A DNA stretch of 9,111 nucleotides from an uncultured Clostridia bacterium (GTDB lineage: Bacteria > Bacillota_A > Clostridia > TANB77 > CAG-508): contig CALXZR010000110.1 of NCBI GenBank assembly GCA_944393295.1, positions 1 through 9,111 of the forward strand. Reading direction: 5' to 3'. A model generated the notes under the pieces. The model saw only the letters and a list, made by a program, of their open reading frames with translations. It made no database searches and was not told the origin of the DNA. Below, piece by piece: positions 1 to 5,834 of this stretch. The position numbers were made by a program, and so were the translations under genes. The first letter of the stretch is position 1, and the number at the start of each line of letters is the position of its first letter.

Positions 1-336
1 GGTAGAGGAGCTAATCAGGTATTTTATAGTGCTTCTATACATGCAAATGAATCTATAACAAGTAATATTTTAATGAAATTTATAGAAGATTTTTGTGTAG
101 CTTATGTTAATAATTCTGATATTTATGGTGTAAATGCTCGAACTATTTTTCAAAAATCTTCAATTTATATAGTGCCAATGTGTAATCCTGATGGAGTAAA
201 TTTGATTAATGGATATTATCCTATAGGTTCTTCTATATATGCACAAGCACAAAATATCGCTAATAATTATCCTAGTATAGAATTTCCTAGTGGTTGGAAG
301 GCAAATATAAGTGGTGTGGATTTAAAAAACTACTAA
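1..336 (+). pseudogene. M14 zinc carboxypeptidase fragment (5' outside window, 3' truncated)
   Basis: The frame is open from the first base of the window, so the start lies upstream. The 111 visible residues carry the M14 peptidase signature: HANE (H14 and E17 of the visible part), the HxxE zinc ligands, then VPMCNPDGV and [11 protein letters not shown], which resemble the cell-wall gamma-D-glutamyl-diamino-acid endopeptidase branch of the family. M14 enzymes of this branch cut peptidoglycan stem peptides. Homology stops at GVDL, where the family normally continues with an asparagine-rich N-x-N/Q-[YF]-P segment. Here it reads KNY and then stop. The third zinc histidine and the catalytic glutamate, which lie further C-terminal, are therefore missing and the product should be inactive. 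It is the only plus-strand gene in the window. The break at about 325 may be where foreign DNA joined. Family identification is confident; the cause of the truncation is inferred. Confidence 0.8.
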
Positions 337-367
337 CCATTAATTACACGACTTTGCGTTTTTTATT

Positions 368-679
368 TTAAATTAATTTATGAAAATTTCTTCTTGAGTA
401 CAAAATCCTTCTAACTTCCATAGTATTATCTTTTACAGTATAAAAGATGGTATAATTTTTTACATAAATTTTGTAATAAGTATATTGTCTTTTTCTAGTT
501 GATATATGTTTTTCATAAGCTTCTGGATTATAAGCTCTTTTGTTTATTTCATTTTCTAATTCATTAACAAAATTATTGGCTACTATTTCATTATTTAATT
601 TATAAACAATATAATCAGTAATTTTGTCTAAATCATTGTAAAATAAAGGAAGATATTTTACTTTATATTTTTTCCCCAC
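368..679 (-). CDS. RelE/ParE-family type II toxin
   Basis: This 103-residue basic protein matches the ParE/RelE toxin fold: an N-terminal KYKVKYLPLFYNDLDKI strand and helix, a helix with ANNFVNELENEI, and a C-terminal YYKIYVKNYTIFYTV and MEVRRILYSRRN hairpin. Such toxins are cytoplasmic. RelE types cleave mRNA at the ribosome and ParE types poison gyrase, and the sequence alone does not settle which this is; the 'LP.F..DL..I..YI' opening leans to the ParE side. The start is GTG at 679: AAGGAGG sits 7 nt upstream, and the frame overlaps the end of the antitoxin by 17 nt, so translation is probably coupled. The pair is antitoxin first, toxin second, the usual order for Phd/YefM partners. No clear terminator follows the stop before the M14 fragment. 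Confidence 0.85.
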   Translation of the reverse strand: MGKKYKVKYLPLFYNDLDKITDYIVYKLNNEIVANNFVNELENEINKRAYNPEAYEKHISTRKRQYTYYKIYVKNYTIFYTVKDNTMEVRRILYSRRNFHKLI

Positions 680-953
680 TAATCTTCCTCCTTATTTTTC
701 CAAAAATTTCTTCATGCGTATAATACTTTGTATTTGGATCTTTTGCTTCTCTATCAGCTTCATCTAGTGCATTTTCAACATATTCATTATATTCTGCATC
801 ACTCATTAATTTTGAATATTTTTCCAAACTCATTACCACCATTGAACCATATCCATTTTTGGTTAAATAGACTGCTTCATCTTCTTTAAGAACTAATTCT
901 TCTATTTCTGGATATTTATTTCTTAAATCTGATACTGGTCTAATATTAATCAT
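663..953 (-). CDS. Phd/YefM-family type II antitoxin
   Basis: The product is 96 residues. Its N-terminal half is the Phd/YefM DNA-binding domain: IRPVSDLRNKYPEIEELV, then EAVYLTKNGYGSMVVMSLEKY, very typical of the family. Its C-terminal half is a charged segment (ENALDEADREAKDPNTKYY) of the sort that wraps around and neutralises the toxin. An in-frame upstream codon at 983 would lengthen it, but the start at 953 is chosen because GGAGG lies 7 nt upstream and the family begins exactly at M-I-N-I-R. Antitoxins of this family repress their own operon. A promoter with paired direct repeats directly upstream fits this. The stop overlaps the toxin start. Confidence 0.88.
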   Translation of the reverse strand: MINIRPVSDLRNKYPEIEELVLKEDEAVYLTKNGYGSMVVMSLEKYSKLMSDAEYNEYVENALDEADREAKDPNTKYYTHEEIFGKIRRKISGEKI

Positions 954-984
954 ATAATTTCCTCCATAAAAATCTATTATCATA

Positions 985-1025
985 ATTTTATCATTATTTT
1001 ATGCTATTTTCAATATTTTATGCTA
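985..1025 (-). promoter_or_regulatory. Toxin-antitoxin promoter with direct-repeat operator
   Basis: Read on the minus strand there is TTGAAA (1008-1013), a 17-nt spacer, and TAAAAT (985-990) preceded by TGn, an extended -10. This places transcription about 25 nt upstream of the antitoxin start. Two identical 12-nt copies of TAGCATAAAATA (995-1006 and 1014-1025) lie 19 bp apart, one in the spacer and one just upstream of the -35. Their placement is what an autoregulatory operator for the Phd-type antitoxin would need. The repeats are directly visible; their role is inferred. Confidence 0.55.
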
Positions 1026-1043
1026 ATATTATAGTTATTTTAT

Positions 1044-1215
1044 AATAAGAAAAGTGGCTTCGCCACATGTGCAAAATTGCTTCGCAATTATTGCACAGAC
1101 CAAGGGAACTTAACCTTGTTGTATAGGAAATTCTATAGGTTTGTTTTCATTGCTTACGCTTGCTAACCCGCAAGCTATCAATGAAAACATCGATTTTTCC
1201 TATACAATAAGAAAA
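1044..1215. repeat. Structured non-coding block of nested inverted repeats
   Basis: There is no ORF here but a run of perfect stems. Hairpin 1 is 1054-1066 (GTGGC, TTC, GCCAC). Hairpin 2 is 1068-1097: TGTGCAA plus AATTGC pair with GCAATT plus TTGCACA, a 13-bp stem with one bulged base and a TTC loop. A short 5-bp stem occupies 1101-1118. Hairpin 4 is long, 1119-1207: a 12-bp perfect outer stem (TTGTATAGGAAA with TTTCCTATACAA), a 10-bp middle stem (GTTTTCATTG at 1143 with CAATGAAAAC at 1179) and a 6-bp inner stem (GCTTGC with GCAAGC, loop TAACCC). The 10-nt word AATAAGAAAA occurs at both edges (1044-1053 and 1206-1215). Its local GC content is higher than the surroundings. It could be a miniature mobile element, a single-strand or transfer origin, or a structured RNA; nothing here decides which. 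Confidence 0.8.
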
Positions 1216-1254
1216 AAATTGAGATAGAAATTTTTATGTTTTCTACCTCAATTT
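1211..1254 (-). terminator. Rho-independent terminator of the 70-aa membrane protein gene
   Basis: On the minus strand a 15-bp stem (arms 1240-1254 and 1216-1230, one G-U pair) closes a short AT-rich loop and is followed by a T-rich run over 1211-1218. It lies about 90 nt downstream of the stop codon at 1342. A second, 8-bp perfect hairpin (CCAAGTTA with TAACTTGG, 1307-1332) sits between the stop and this terminator but has no T tract. Confidence 0.7.
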
Positions 1255-1341
1255 ATATCAACAATCCAAAATCCATTTGTCTTGTTTAACTGTCAGATTA
1301 TAAACTCCAAGTTACTTTTGTTTATAACTTGGTATTTTCTG

Positions 1342-1554
1342 TTAAAGTGCGGGAAATATCAGTATTATTAAAACAATTATAAAAACTCCAAATATTAGAA
1401 CTGCATTTATAGTTCCTTGTATAATTGTTTTTAACAATTCCTTTTTATTTTCAGTATTTTTGATTAATATAATAAGTATAACTATCAAAAGTAATATGCA
1501 AATACCAAATAGTACAAAAGCTATATTATATAAAAAGTCTATAAACTGTAACAT
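1342..1554 (-). CDS. Small two-helix membrane protein, unknown function
   Basis: The 70-residue product is almost entirely two hydrophobic segments (about residues 8-31 and 49-67) joined by a charged loop, KNTENKKELLK. By the positive-inside rule the loop should be cytoplasmic, with both ends outside. The start is well supported: AGGAGGGGG lies just upstream of the ATG at 1554. It is a stand-alone transcription unit with its own near-consensus promoter (1685-1713), a hairpin-rich leader and a terminator (1211-1254). I do not recognise a family. Conjugation-pore pilin-like proteins, holin-like proteins and small toxic membrane peptides can all look like this, and no motif distinguishes them. 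It is not linked by operon to the flanking toxin-antitoxin pair or the recombinase. Confidence 0.75.
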   Translation of the reverse strand: MLQFIDFLYNIAFVLFGICILLLIVILIILIKNTENKKELLKTIIQGTINAVLIFGVFIIVLIILIFPAL

Positions 1555-1679
1555 ATTGTCCCCCTCCTAAATTCTTTTATTGTTGATAGTATTATATATG
1601 TAAAACCAAAAAGTTCGAGGAGATTCCTCTCACTAATTAGTGAAAATAGGAAAACGATATTGGACATCGCCTATATCAG
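1555..1679 (-). promoter_or_regulatory. Hairpin-rich 5' leader of the 70-aa membrane protein gene
   Basis: The predicted transcript start (about 1678) lies roughly 124 nt before the ATG. Three hairpins follow in order on the minus strand: GATAT/ATATC (1656-1677), the perfect 14-bp palindrome TCACTAATTAGTGA (1630-1643), and GAGGA-ATC-TCCTC (1617-1629). The TCTCCTC of the third hairpin is also complementary to the AGGAG of the Shine-Dalgarno at 1558-1568, so two competing folds are possible. This looks like a cis-regulatory RNA, but it matches no riboswitch class that I recognise. Confidence 0.4.
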
Positions 1680-1684
1680 TCTAA

Positions 1685-1713
1685 ATTATACCATTTTTTA
1701 TGTAAATTGTCAA
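1685..1713 (-). promoter_or_regulatory. Near-perfect sigma-A promoter
   Basis: On the minus strand, TTGACA (1708-1713), a 17-nt spacer and TATAAT (1685-1690) are both fully consensus, and TGG before the -10 adds an extended -10 element. It drives the 70-residue membrane protein gene through the structured leader. It is the strongest promoter visible in the window. Confidence 0.85.
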
Positions 1714-1874
1714 TGAATACATTTCTTTACATTGTATATATAAACTTGAATTTTCAATATGATTATGTAAATTAATAGATATATTTGAAATATGTCTTAT
1801 AAACTAACAACCATTTTGTTAAGTCTTGTAATGATAATAATGTATTTGTCAAGTGAAAATGGACCATATTTTAA
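1714..1874. other. Intergenic stretch after the recombinase stop
   Basis: There is no ORF with a start signal here. The only structure is a small perfect hairpin, TAACAA/TTGTTA (1805-1821), too weak and without a proper T run to be a confident terminator for the recombinase gene. In large serine recombinase elements the recombinase often lies next to one end of the element, so an attachment site could be here, but no core sequence can be identified from one end alone. The only GGNCC site in the window, GGACC, is at 1861-1865. Confidence 0.3.
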
Positions 1875-3538
1875 TTAACTAATTTTATATACATCTTGTT
1901 TTATGACCTCTTCGACTTTAATAAATTCATCTAGATTTTCATTAATAGAATTTAGTTTTGAAAAGTTAAAATATATGTATACATTTTTATCTTTATCAAT
2001 CTCTATTTTATTGATTAATCTGTATAAAAATATTTTATCCGGCTTATCAAATTTTAAAAAATTCTCTATTAATTCATCTAACTCTTTTTCTTCTTTTGTT
2101 TTATTTTTAGTATTAATTTTTTCTTCTGTTCCAATTAATTTTTGTTCTAATTCTTTCTTTTGATCGCATAGTTTTGTTCTTTTAAAATTAAATTTTTGAG
2201 ATACTCTAACATAATCTTCCTCTTGTAAAACACCTCTTAACTTATCCATATACATCTTGTCTAAATTATTATTTATATCCAATATAGCTCTATCAATTTG
2301 CTCTATTTTTTTCTCATATCCTTCTCGAATATCAAGAGTTTTGTTTTGATATTTTTCATAAATTGAATAAAAAATTTCTTTATCCGCATATATTTGACAT
2401 ATCTTTTTTACAATATAAATAATATGCTTTTCAAACTTCTCGTAATTCATGTTTAGTGGATAGCACCCACGTTCTTTTGCATCACTACAAGTTATATATG
2501 GATGTGATTTTGCGTTTCTTTTAGAGTTCTTTTTAAGCACTATTTGCAGTTTTCTTTTGCAATGATAACAGTAAAGTAATCCTCTTAATAAATAGTCATA
2601 TTTAAGTTTTGTATTTGTACCTCTTTTCTCAATAATACATTGTACTTTTTCAAATGTGTCTTTGTTGATAATAGCTTCATGTGTATTGTTTACTCTTATT
2701 TGATTTTCCTTTTCAACAGTTCTTATTTTATGTACTTTATAAGATACAACTGATTTCTTATTTTGGACTGTATTTCCGATATATACCTCATTTTTTAACA
2801 TATTGCATAGAGTAACTTCATTCCAATCATAATTTGTTTTATTCTTATCTTGTATAATATCTGTTTTTCTATACCCTGTTGGAGATAAGTATTTGTTAGT
2901 ATTTAAGTAGTTTACTATTTCTACACTTCCATGTCCGTTTGCATACATATCAAATATCTTTTCTACAATATATTTTACTTGTTCATCAATAATTAGCTTA
3001 TTTTTAATATTAGGATGTCTTTTATATCCGATATGCTGGAACACTACATAGATATTCGCCATTCTTTTGTTTTTCCTTATAAACACTTCTGATTTTCTTT
3101 GAGATATCTTTAGCATAATAGTCATTCATTATTGCTTTAAAAGGAGTTATATCGTTATTTGTACTATCAATATATGTATCTATTCCATCTGTTATTGCAA
3201 CATACCTTATATTGTTTTGTGGAAAGTAATTCTCTATGTAATGTCCTGTTTTAATATAATCCCTTCCAAGTCTTGATAAGTCTTTTGTTATGACCATGTT
3301 AATAGTTCCACTTTCAATGTCTTGTAGCATTTCACTAAATCCCGGTCTATCAAATGTTGTACCACTTACTCCATCATCAACATATTCTTTTATAAAACAT
3401 AAATCATTCTCCTTTACATATCTTTGCAAAATTTTTCTTTGATTACCGATACTTTCGCTTTCTTGCTTGTCGCCATCTTCCCTAGATAGTCTTATATACA
3501 TTCCGTACTTTAAAATTTTGACTTTTTAAATCCAGCAT
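1875..3538 (-). pseudogene. Large serine recombinase (TnpX-like), split by two frameshifts
   Basis: Large serine recombinases insert and excise integrative elements through a phosphoserine link to DNA. With one extra C removed at 3505 and another at 3030, the region encodes a continuous 553-residue protein, a usual size for this family. It begins at ATG 3538 behind AGGAGG (3543-3548). Domains in the rebuilt protein: resolvase catalytic domain with GMYIRLSRED (serine 18) and DLSRLGRDY (to about 150); recombinase domain from about 165 (VPAYGYKRHP); zinc ribbon with CYHC (323 and 326) and ITCSDAKERGC (350 and 358); long coiled coil at about 397-482; short C-terminal tail. As it stands, the first frame runs into TAG soon after the start. 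The middle piece can only begin at ATG 3501, which lacks a ribosome site, and ends with TAA at 3022. The remainder is in another frame. It probably no longer mobilises the element. Confidence 0.88.
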
Positions 3539-3613
3539 TTAACCTCCTATCCGTAATCATCTATGCTTAAATTGTAACGTGCTCTTTAAAATTTTGCAAA
3601 TATTTTTATATAA

Positions 3614-3760
3614 TTACTTATTTTTAATCATTATGTTTTCTAAATAATCCTTAAAAACTAATCCTATTGTATCTTTAATATCTTGTTCTTCTTCTGTAAA
3701 AATACAATATGTATTAAACTCTAATTTATTATCTTTTGTGTTACTATTATCCTCATTCAT
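3614..3760 (-). CDS. Small acidic ORF upstream of the recombinase, unknown
   Basis: This 48-residue ORF starts at ATG 3760 with AAAGGA (3772-3777) about 11 nt upstream and stops at 3614, 75 bp before the recombinase start. The sequence opens with an acidic, asparagine-rich stretch and continues with TYCIFTEEEQDIKDTIG and a helical, charged C-terminus (FKDYLENIMIKNK). Short accessory ORFs immediately upstream of the recombinase are common in Tn4451-like elements (TnpW is one). The similarity here is only in size and place, so I do not assign it to TnpW. Co-transcription with the recombinase is likely, since no terminator lies between them. Confidence 0.5.
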   Translation of the reverse strand: MNEDNSNTKDNKLEFNTYCIFTEEEQDIKDTIGLVFKDYLENIMIKNK

Positions 3761-3813
3761 ACTTATTCAAATCCTTTCTACCTAATACAGAATATTAAAG
3801 AAAATGGCTCAAT

Positions 3814-3842
3814 ATGACACTTAAATTAAGTGTATTTATCAA
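3814..3842 (-). promoter_or_regulatory. Candidate promoter with palindromic operator before the recombinase unit
   Basis: On the minus strand, TTGATA (3837-3842), 17 nt and TGTCAT (3814-3819) form a moderate promoter match. The spacer and the end of the -10 are filled by a 7-bp inverted repeat, ACACTTA and TAAGTGT around a 3-bp centre (3817-3833). A repressor dimer could bind there and block transcription of the 48-residue ORF and the recombinase. The palindrome is visible; the promoter assignment is tentative. Confidence 0.35.
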
Positions 3843-3857
3843 TGTGCATTTGATTAC

Positions 3858-4148
3858 CTAAACATATAGGCGAGAGATTTTAAAATTAACCCGATTTCCC
3901 AGAATTTTTATGCTCCTAACATAAATAGCGATTGAGAATTAAAAACGTTATGGGTAAATTTAAATTTTTCTTTCTAACATAAACAACAATTGAAATCTTA
4001 AAATCTTATGGGCAATATTAAAATTTTTTCTTCTACTATTAACAGCATTTAAAATTCAAAAAAGTTATGGGCAACTTGGAATTTCTCCCCTTAACCTTAA
4101 CAGCAATTGAAAATTAAAATTATGACGGGTAAAATAGAAATTTTTTGA
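3858..4148. repeat. Five degenerate tandem repeats of 58-59 bp
   Basis: Units begin at about 3858, 3916, 3974, 4033 and 4092. The shared pattern on the plus strand is CTAACATAAACAGCAATTGA, an A-rich stretch, TTATGGGTAA, then a T-rich stretch. TTATGGG recurs at 3948, 4006 and 4065 (intervals 58 and 59), with TTATGACGGG in the fourth full copy. The first copy (3858-3915) is the most diverged but still shows CTAAACATATAGGCGAGAGA. The period is not a multiple of three and no ORF spans it, so the array is non-coding. It fills the gap between the recombinase unit and the terminator of the defence operon. Function is unknown: binding-site array, origin-like iterons or decayed repeat are all possible. 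Confidence 0.7.
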
Positions 4149-4153
4149 CAAAT

Positions 4154-4203
4154 ACAAAAAAAGAAGTAAGAGTTTTAGTATCTCAACTAATCTTCTCACT
4201 TCT
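4154..4203 (-). terminator. Rho-independent terminator of the defence operon
   Basis: On the minus strand an 11-bp stem (AAGAAGTGAGA, from 4203 leftwards, with TCTTACTTCTT in 4161-4171, one G-U pair) is followed at once by seven T residues (complement of 4154-4160). It begins about 32 nt after the stop of the HTH gene at 4236 and ends the six-gene minus-strand run. Confidence 0.8.
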
Positions 4204-4235
4204 TCACTTAATAATATTGTTAACAAATTATCTTA

Positions 4236-4616
4236 TTACTTATGATATTCTGCATAAATTTTTTCTAATATCAAAAAATCTTCATCTGGAATACGAAACA
4301 TTGCAATTCTTATAGAAACAATCGAACTTCTTATAGCATTTGGAGTACAATGTTGTTCTCTAGCAATTGCATATAATGTTTCTCTTTTAAATTCTGTTGG
4401 TTGTAATCCGTAATATCTAATAAATCGTTCTTTTTGTAAATCCGTTTTTTTGGATAATTTTAGAACTACATGATAGATTTGTTCTTTGTGCCTATTAGAA
4501 ATATTGTATTGTTTCATATAATCTAAAAGCCAACCTACTAAATCTCTTTTATCTGTAAATCTACTTATGTTATACCACCTCCGATTTAAATAATTTAATA
4601 ATCGATTATTAATCAT
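4236..4616 (-). CDS. Sigma-70 region-4-like HTH protein
   Basis: This is a small basic protein of 126 residues from ATG 4616, or 110 if translation begins at residue 17. The C-terminal half resembles sigma-factor region 4: KERFIRYYGL (about 63-70), then ETLYAIAREQHCTPNAIRSSIVSIRIAMFRI (79-109), which reads as a helix-turn-helix with the recognition helix at TPNAIRSSIVSIR. No sigma region 2 is present, so it is probably a DNA-binding regulator or accessory factor rather than a complete sigma factor. It lies 18 bp after the AAA+ gene and before the terminator, so it is the last gene of the operon and may regulate it. The start is doubtful: ATG 4616 has no ribosome site, while a perfect GGAGGTGG inside the ORF faces an ATA codon. 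Confidence 0.65.
   Translation of the reverse strand: MINNRLLNYLNRRWYNISRFTDKRDLVGWLLDYMKQYNISNRHKEQIYHVVLKLSKKTDLQKERFIRYYGLQPTEFKRETLYAIAREQHCTPNAIRSSIVSIRIAMFRIPDEDFLILEKIYAEYHK
4566..4582 (-). promoter_or_regulatory. Internal Shine-Dalgarno facing an ATA codon
   Basis: On the minus strand GGAGGTGG (4582-4575) lies inside the HTH ORF as codons 12-14. The codon at optimal spacing (9 nt after GGAGG) is ATA (4568-4566), isoleucine 17 of the long form, followed by SRFTDKRDLVGWLLDYM. The signal suggests that the ancestral start was ATG here and has mutated to ATA, or that ATA is used at low efficiency. Confidence 0.5.
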
Positions 4617-4634
4617 GGTATAACGTATTTTTAG

Positions 4635-5834
4635 TTATTTGTCAGCGCCCTTTTTTCTTTTTCCTTTTATTTTTTTATAAGTATTATCTTTTGCATTATC
4701 TATTGTCTTTGTTAAAGCACTTGTAATTATTCGGTTTATTACTCTAAAATCAGATATTTTATTAATTGCCTCATAATCTAAATTATTGTTTATTTCTTTG
4801 GCAGTAATTTTAGGTTGTAGATTTTCTTCTCTATATACACTTAATAATTTGTTTATTCTTTTTTCTATAAACTTTTGTTTTTCCTCATTGTTTGGATTTT
4901 CAAAAAAAGATTTTAAGGTAAATCGAGATACCAAAGGTGGTGGTAAAATTTCCTTATAATTATCTTTAGATAAATTTGTTGTAAAAATAATTATATATCC
5001 ATTTAAATCATATTCATTACCAGTCAAATCCGTAAATTTTCCATCCTCTAACAATTCATAGAAAAAATTAAATATATCTGTGTCTGCTTTTTCAAATTCA
5101 TCAATTAATATTACTTTTGAATCGCTATTTCGTATTTTATTTGATAGTTCTCCACCTCTTTCACTACCAATAAATCCAATTGGAGAACCTATTAAACTAT
5201 TAAGTGCTCCTTGAGTTTTATAATTTCCTAAATTTATTTTTATCATCTTTGATTCTTTATACATTGTTTTGTGTAGTATTCTTGCTAATTCGGTTTTTCC
5301 AACTCCTGGATTTCCACATACAAGTAATGAAAATATTTTCATTTCTCCTAATTTATACAATATTGGAAAATCTTTTAACTTATTCAGAAAATCTTTTTTG
5401 AATGCATTATGCCCTATTAAATCATCCATTAAAGATTTCTCTATTTTTTTCAATCCATCATTATCTATGTTAATAAAGTCACAATTAACTAAATCTCTCT
5501 CTTCATAAATAGTTTGTATAGGTTTAAATTCGTCAAAAGATGTTGCAAAGTCTTGACTAAATCTATTTTTACTATTTTCGTTTAATATAACATGTACATT
5601 TTCTCTTAAATAAATTTGATGCATAATACTTTCAATTAACATATTATTAGTTTCGGTATTTGATTTATATAAATTACTTATATCAACATAATAATTCTTT
5701 GATTCTTCAAGTTGTATTGGGTTACTCTTATCTGCAAAAGCAATTGCTGTTATAATTTCATCATTTATAGTCTTTTTAGTTTTAAACTCATTAAATCTTT
5801 CAAATGTAAACGTATAAACAATCTTACTTTTCAT
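4635..5834 (-). CDS. Single-ring Clp-like AAA+ ATPase (AAA_2), partner of upstream membrane protein
   Basis: The product is 399 residues from ATG 5834; an in-frame ATG at 5852 would give 405. Positions below use the 405 numbering. The first 140 residues match nothing I recognise. The AAA core resembles the second ATPase domain of ClpA/ClpB: LIGHNAFKKDFL (145-156), Walker A GNPGVGKTE (180-188), pore loop GSPIGFIGSERGG (222-234), Walker B VILIDE (247-252), sensor 1 TTN (291-293), arginine finger in LVSRF (307-311), sensor 2 near DFRVINR (368-374). A very basic tail ends it. The stretch between sensor 1 and the arginine finger is short and has no IGF/IGL ClpP-docking loop, so a protein remodelling or threading role without ClpP is likelier. 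The gene overlaps the membrane-protein gene by 11 bp, implying coupled translation and joint function. Confidence 0.85.
   Translation of the reverse strand: MKSKIVYTFTFERFNEFKTKKTINDEIITAIAFADKSNPIQLEESKNYYVDISNLYKSNTETNNMLIESIMHQIYLRENVHVILNENSKNRFSQDFATSFDEFKPIQTIYEERDLVNCDFINIDNDGLKKIEKSLMDDLIGHNAFKKDFLNKLKDFPILYKLGEMKIFSLLVCGNPGVGKTELARILHKTMYKESKMIKINLGNYKTQGALNSLIGSPIGFIGSERGGELSNKIRNSDSKVILIDEFEKADTDIFNFFYELLEDGKFTDLTGNEYDLNGYIIIFTTNLSKDNYKEILPPPLVSRFTLKSFFENPNNEEKQKFIEKRINKLLSVYREENLQPKITAKEINNNLDYEAINKISDFRVINRIITSALTKTIDNAKDNTYKKIKGKRKKGADK

Noticed and set aside
1044..1215. Calling the inverted-repeat block an oriT
   Set aside because: No relaxase gene or nick consensus that I recognise is present, so only the structure is reported.
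1698..1773. Direct repeat TTATGTAAATT at 1698-1708 and 1763-1773 as a recombinase site
   Set aside because: It is AT-rich, the first copy lies within the promoter spacer, and no symmetry or conserved flanks support an attachment site.
1861..1865. The single GGNCC site in the window as evidence of site avoidance caused by the restriction enzyme
   Set aside because: At this low GC content only about two sites would be expected by chance in 9 kb, so one site is not informative.
317..3534. A 12-nt word, TGGATTTAAAAA, shared by the M14 break (317-328, plus) and the recombinase start (3523-3534, minus), considered as an attachment-site core
   Set aside because: It is low-complexity in AT-rich DNA, lies inside the recombinase coding start and is inverted, which does not fit att sites bounding an element.
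3858..4148. CRISPR array, suggested by the regular 58-59 bp spacing
   Set aside because: Both halves of the unit are loosely conserved and neither is an exact repeat; there are no unique spacers and no cas genes.
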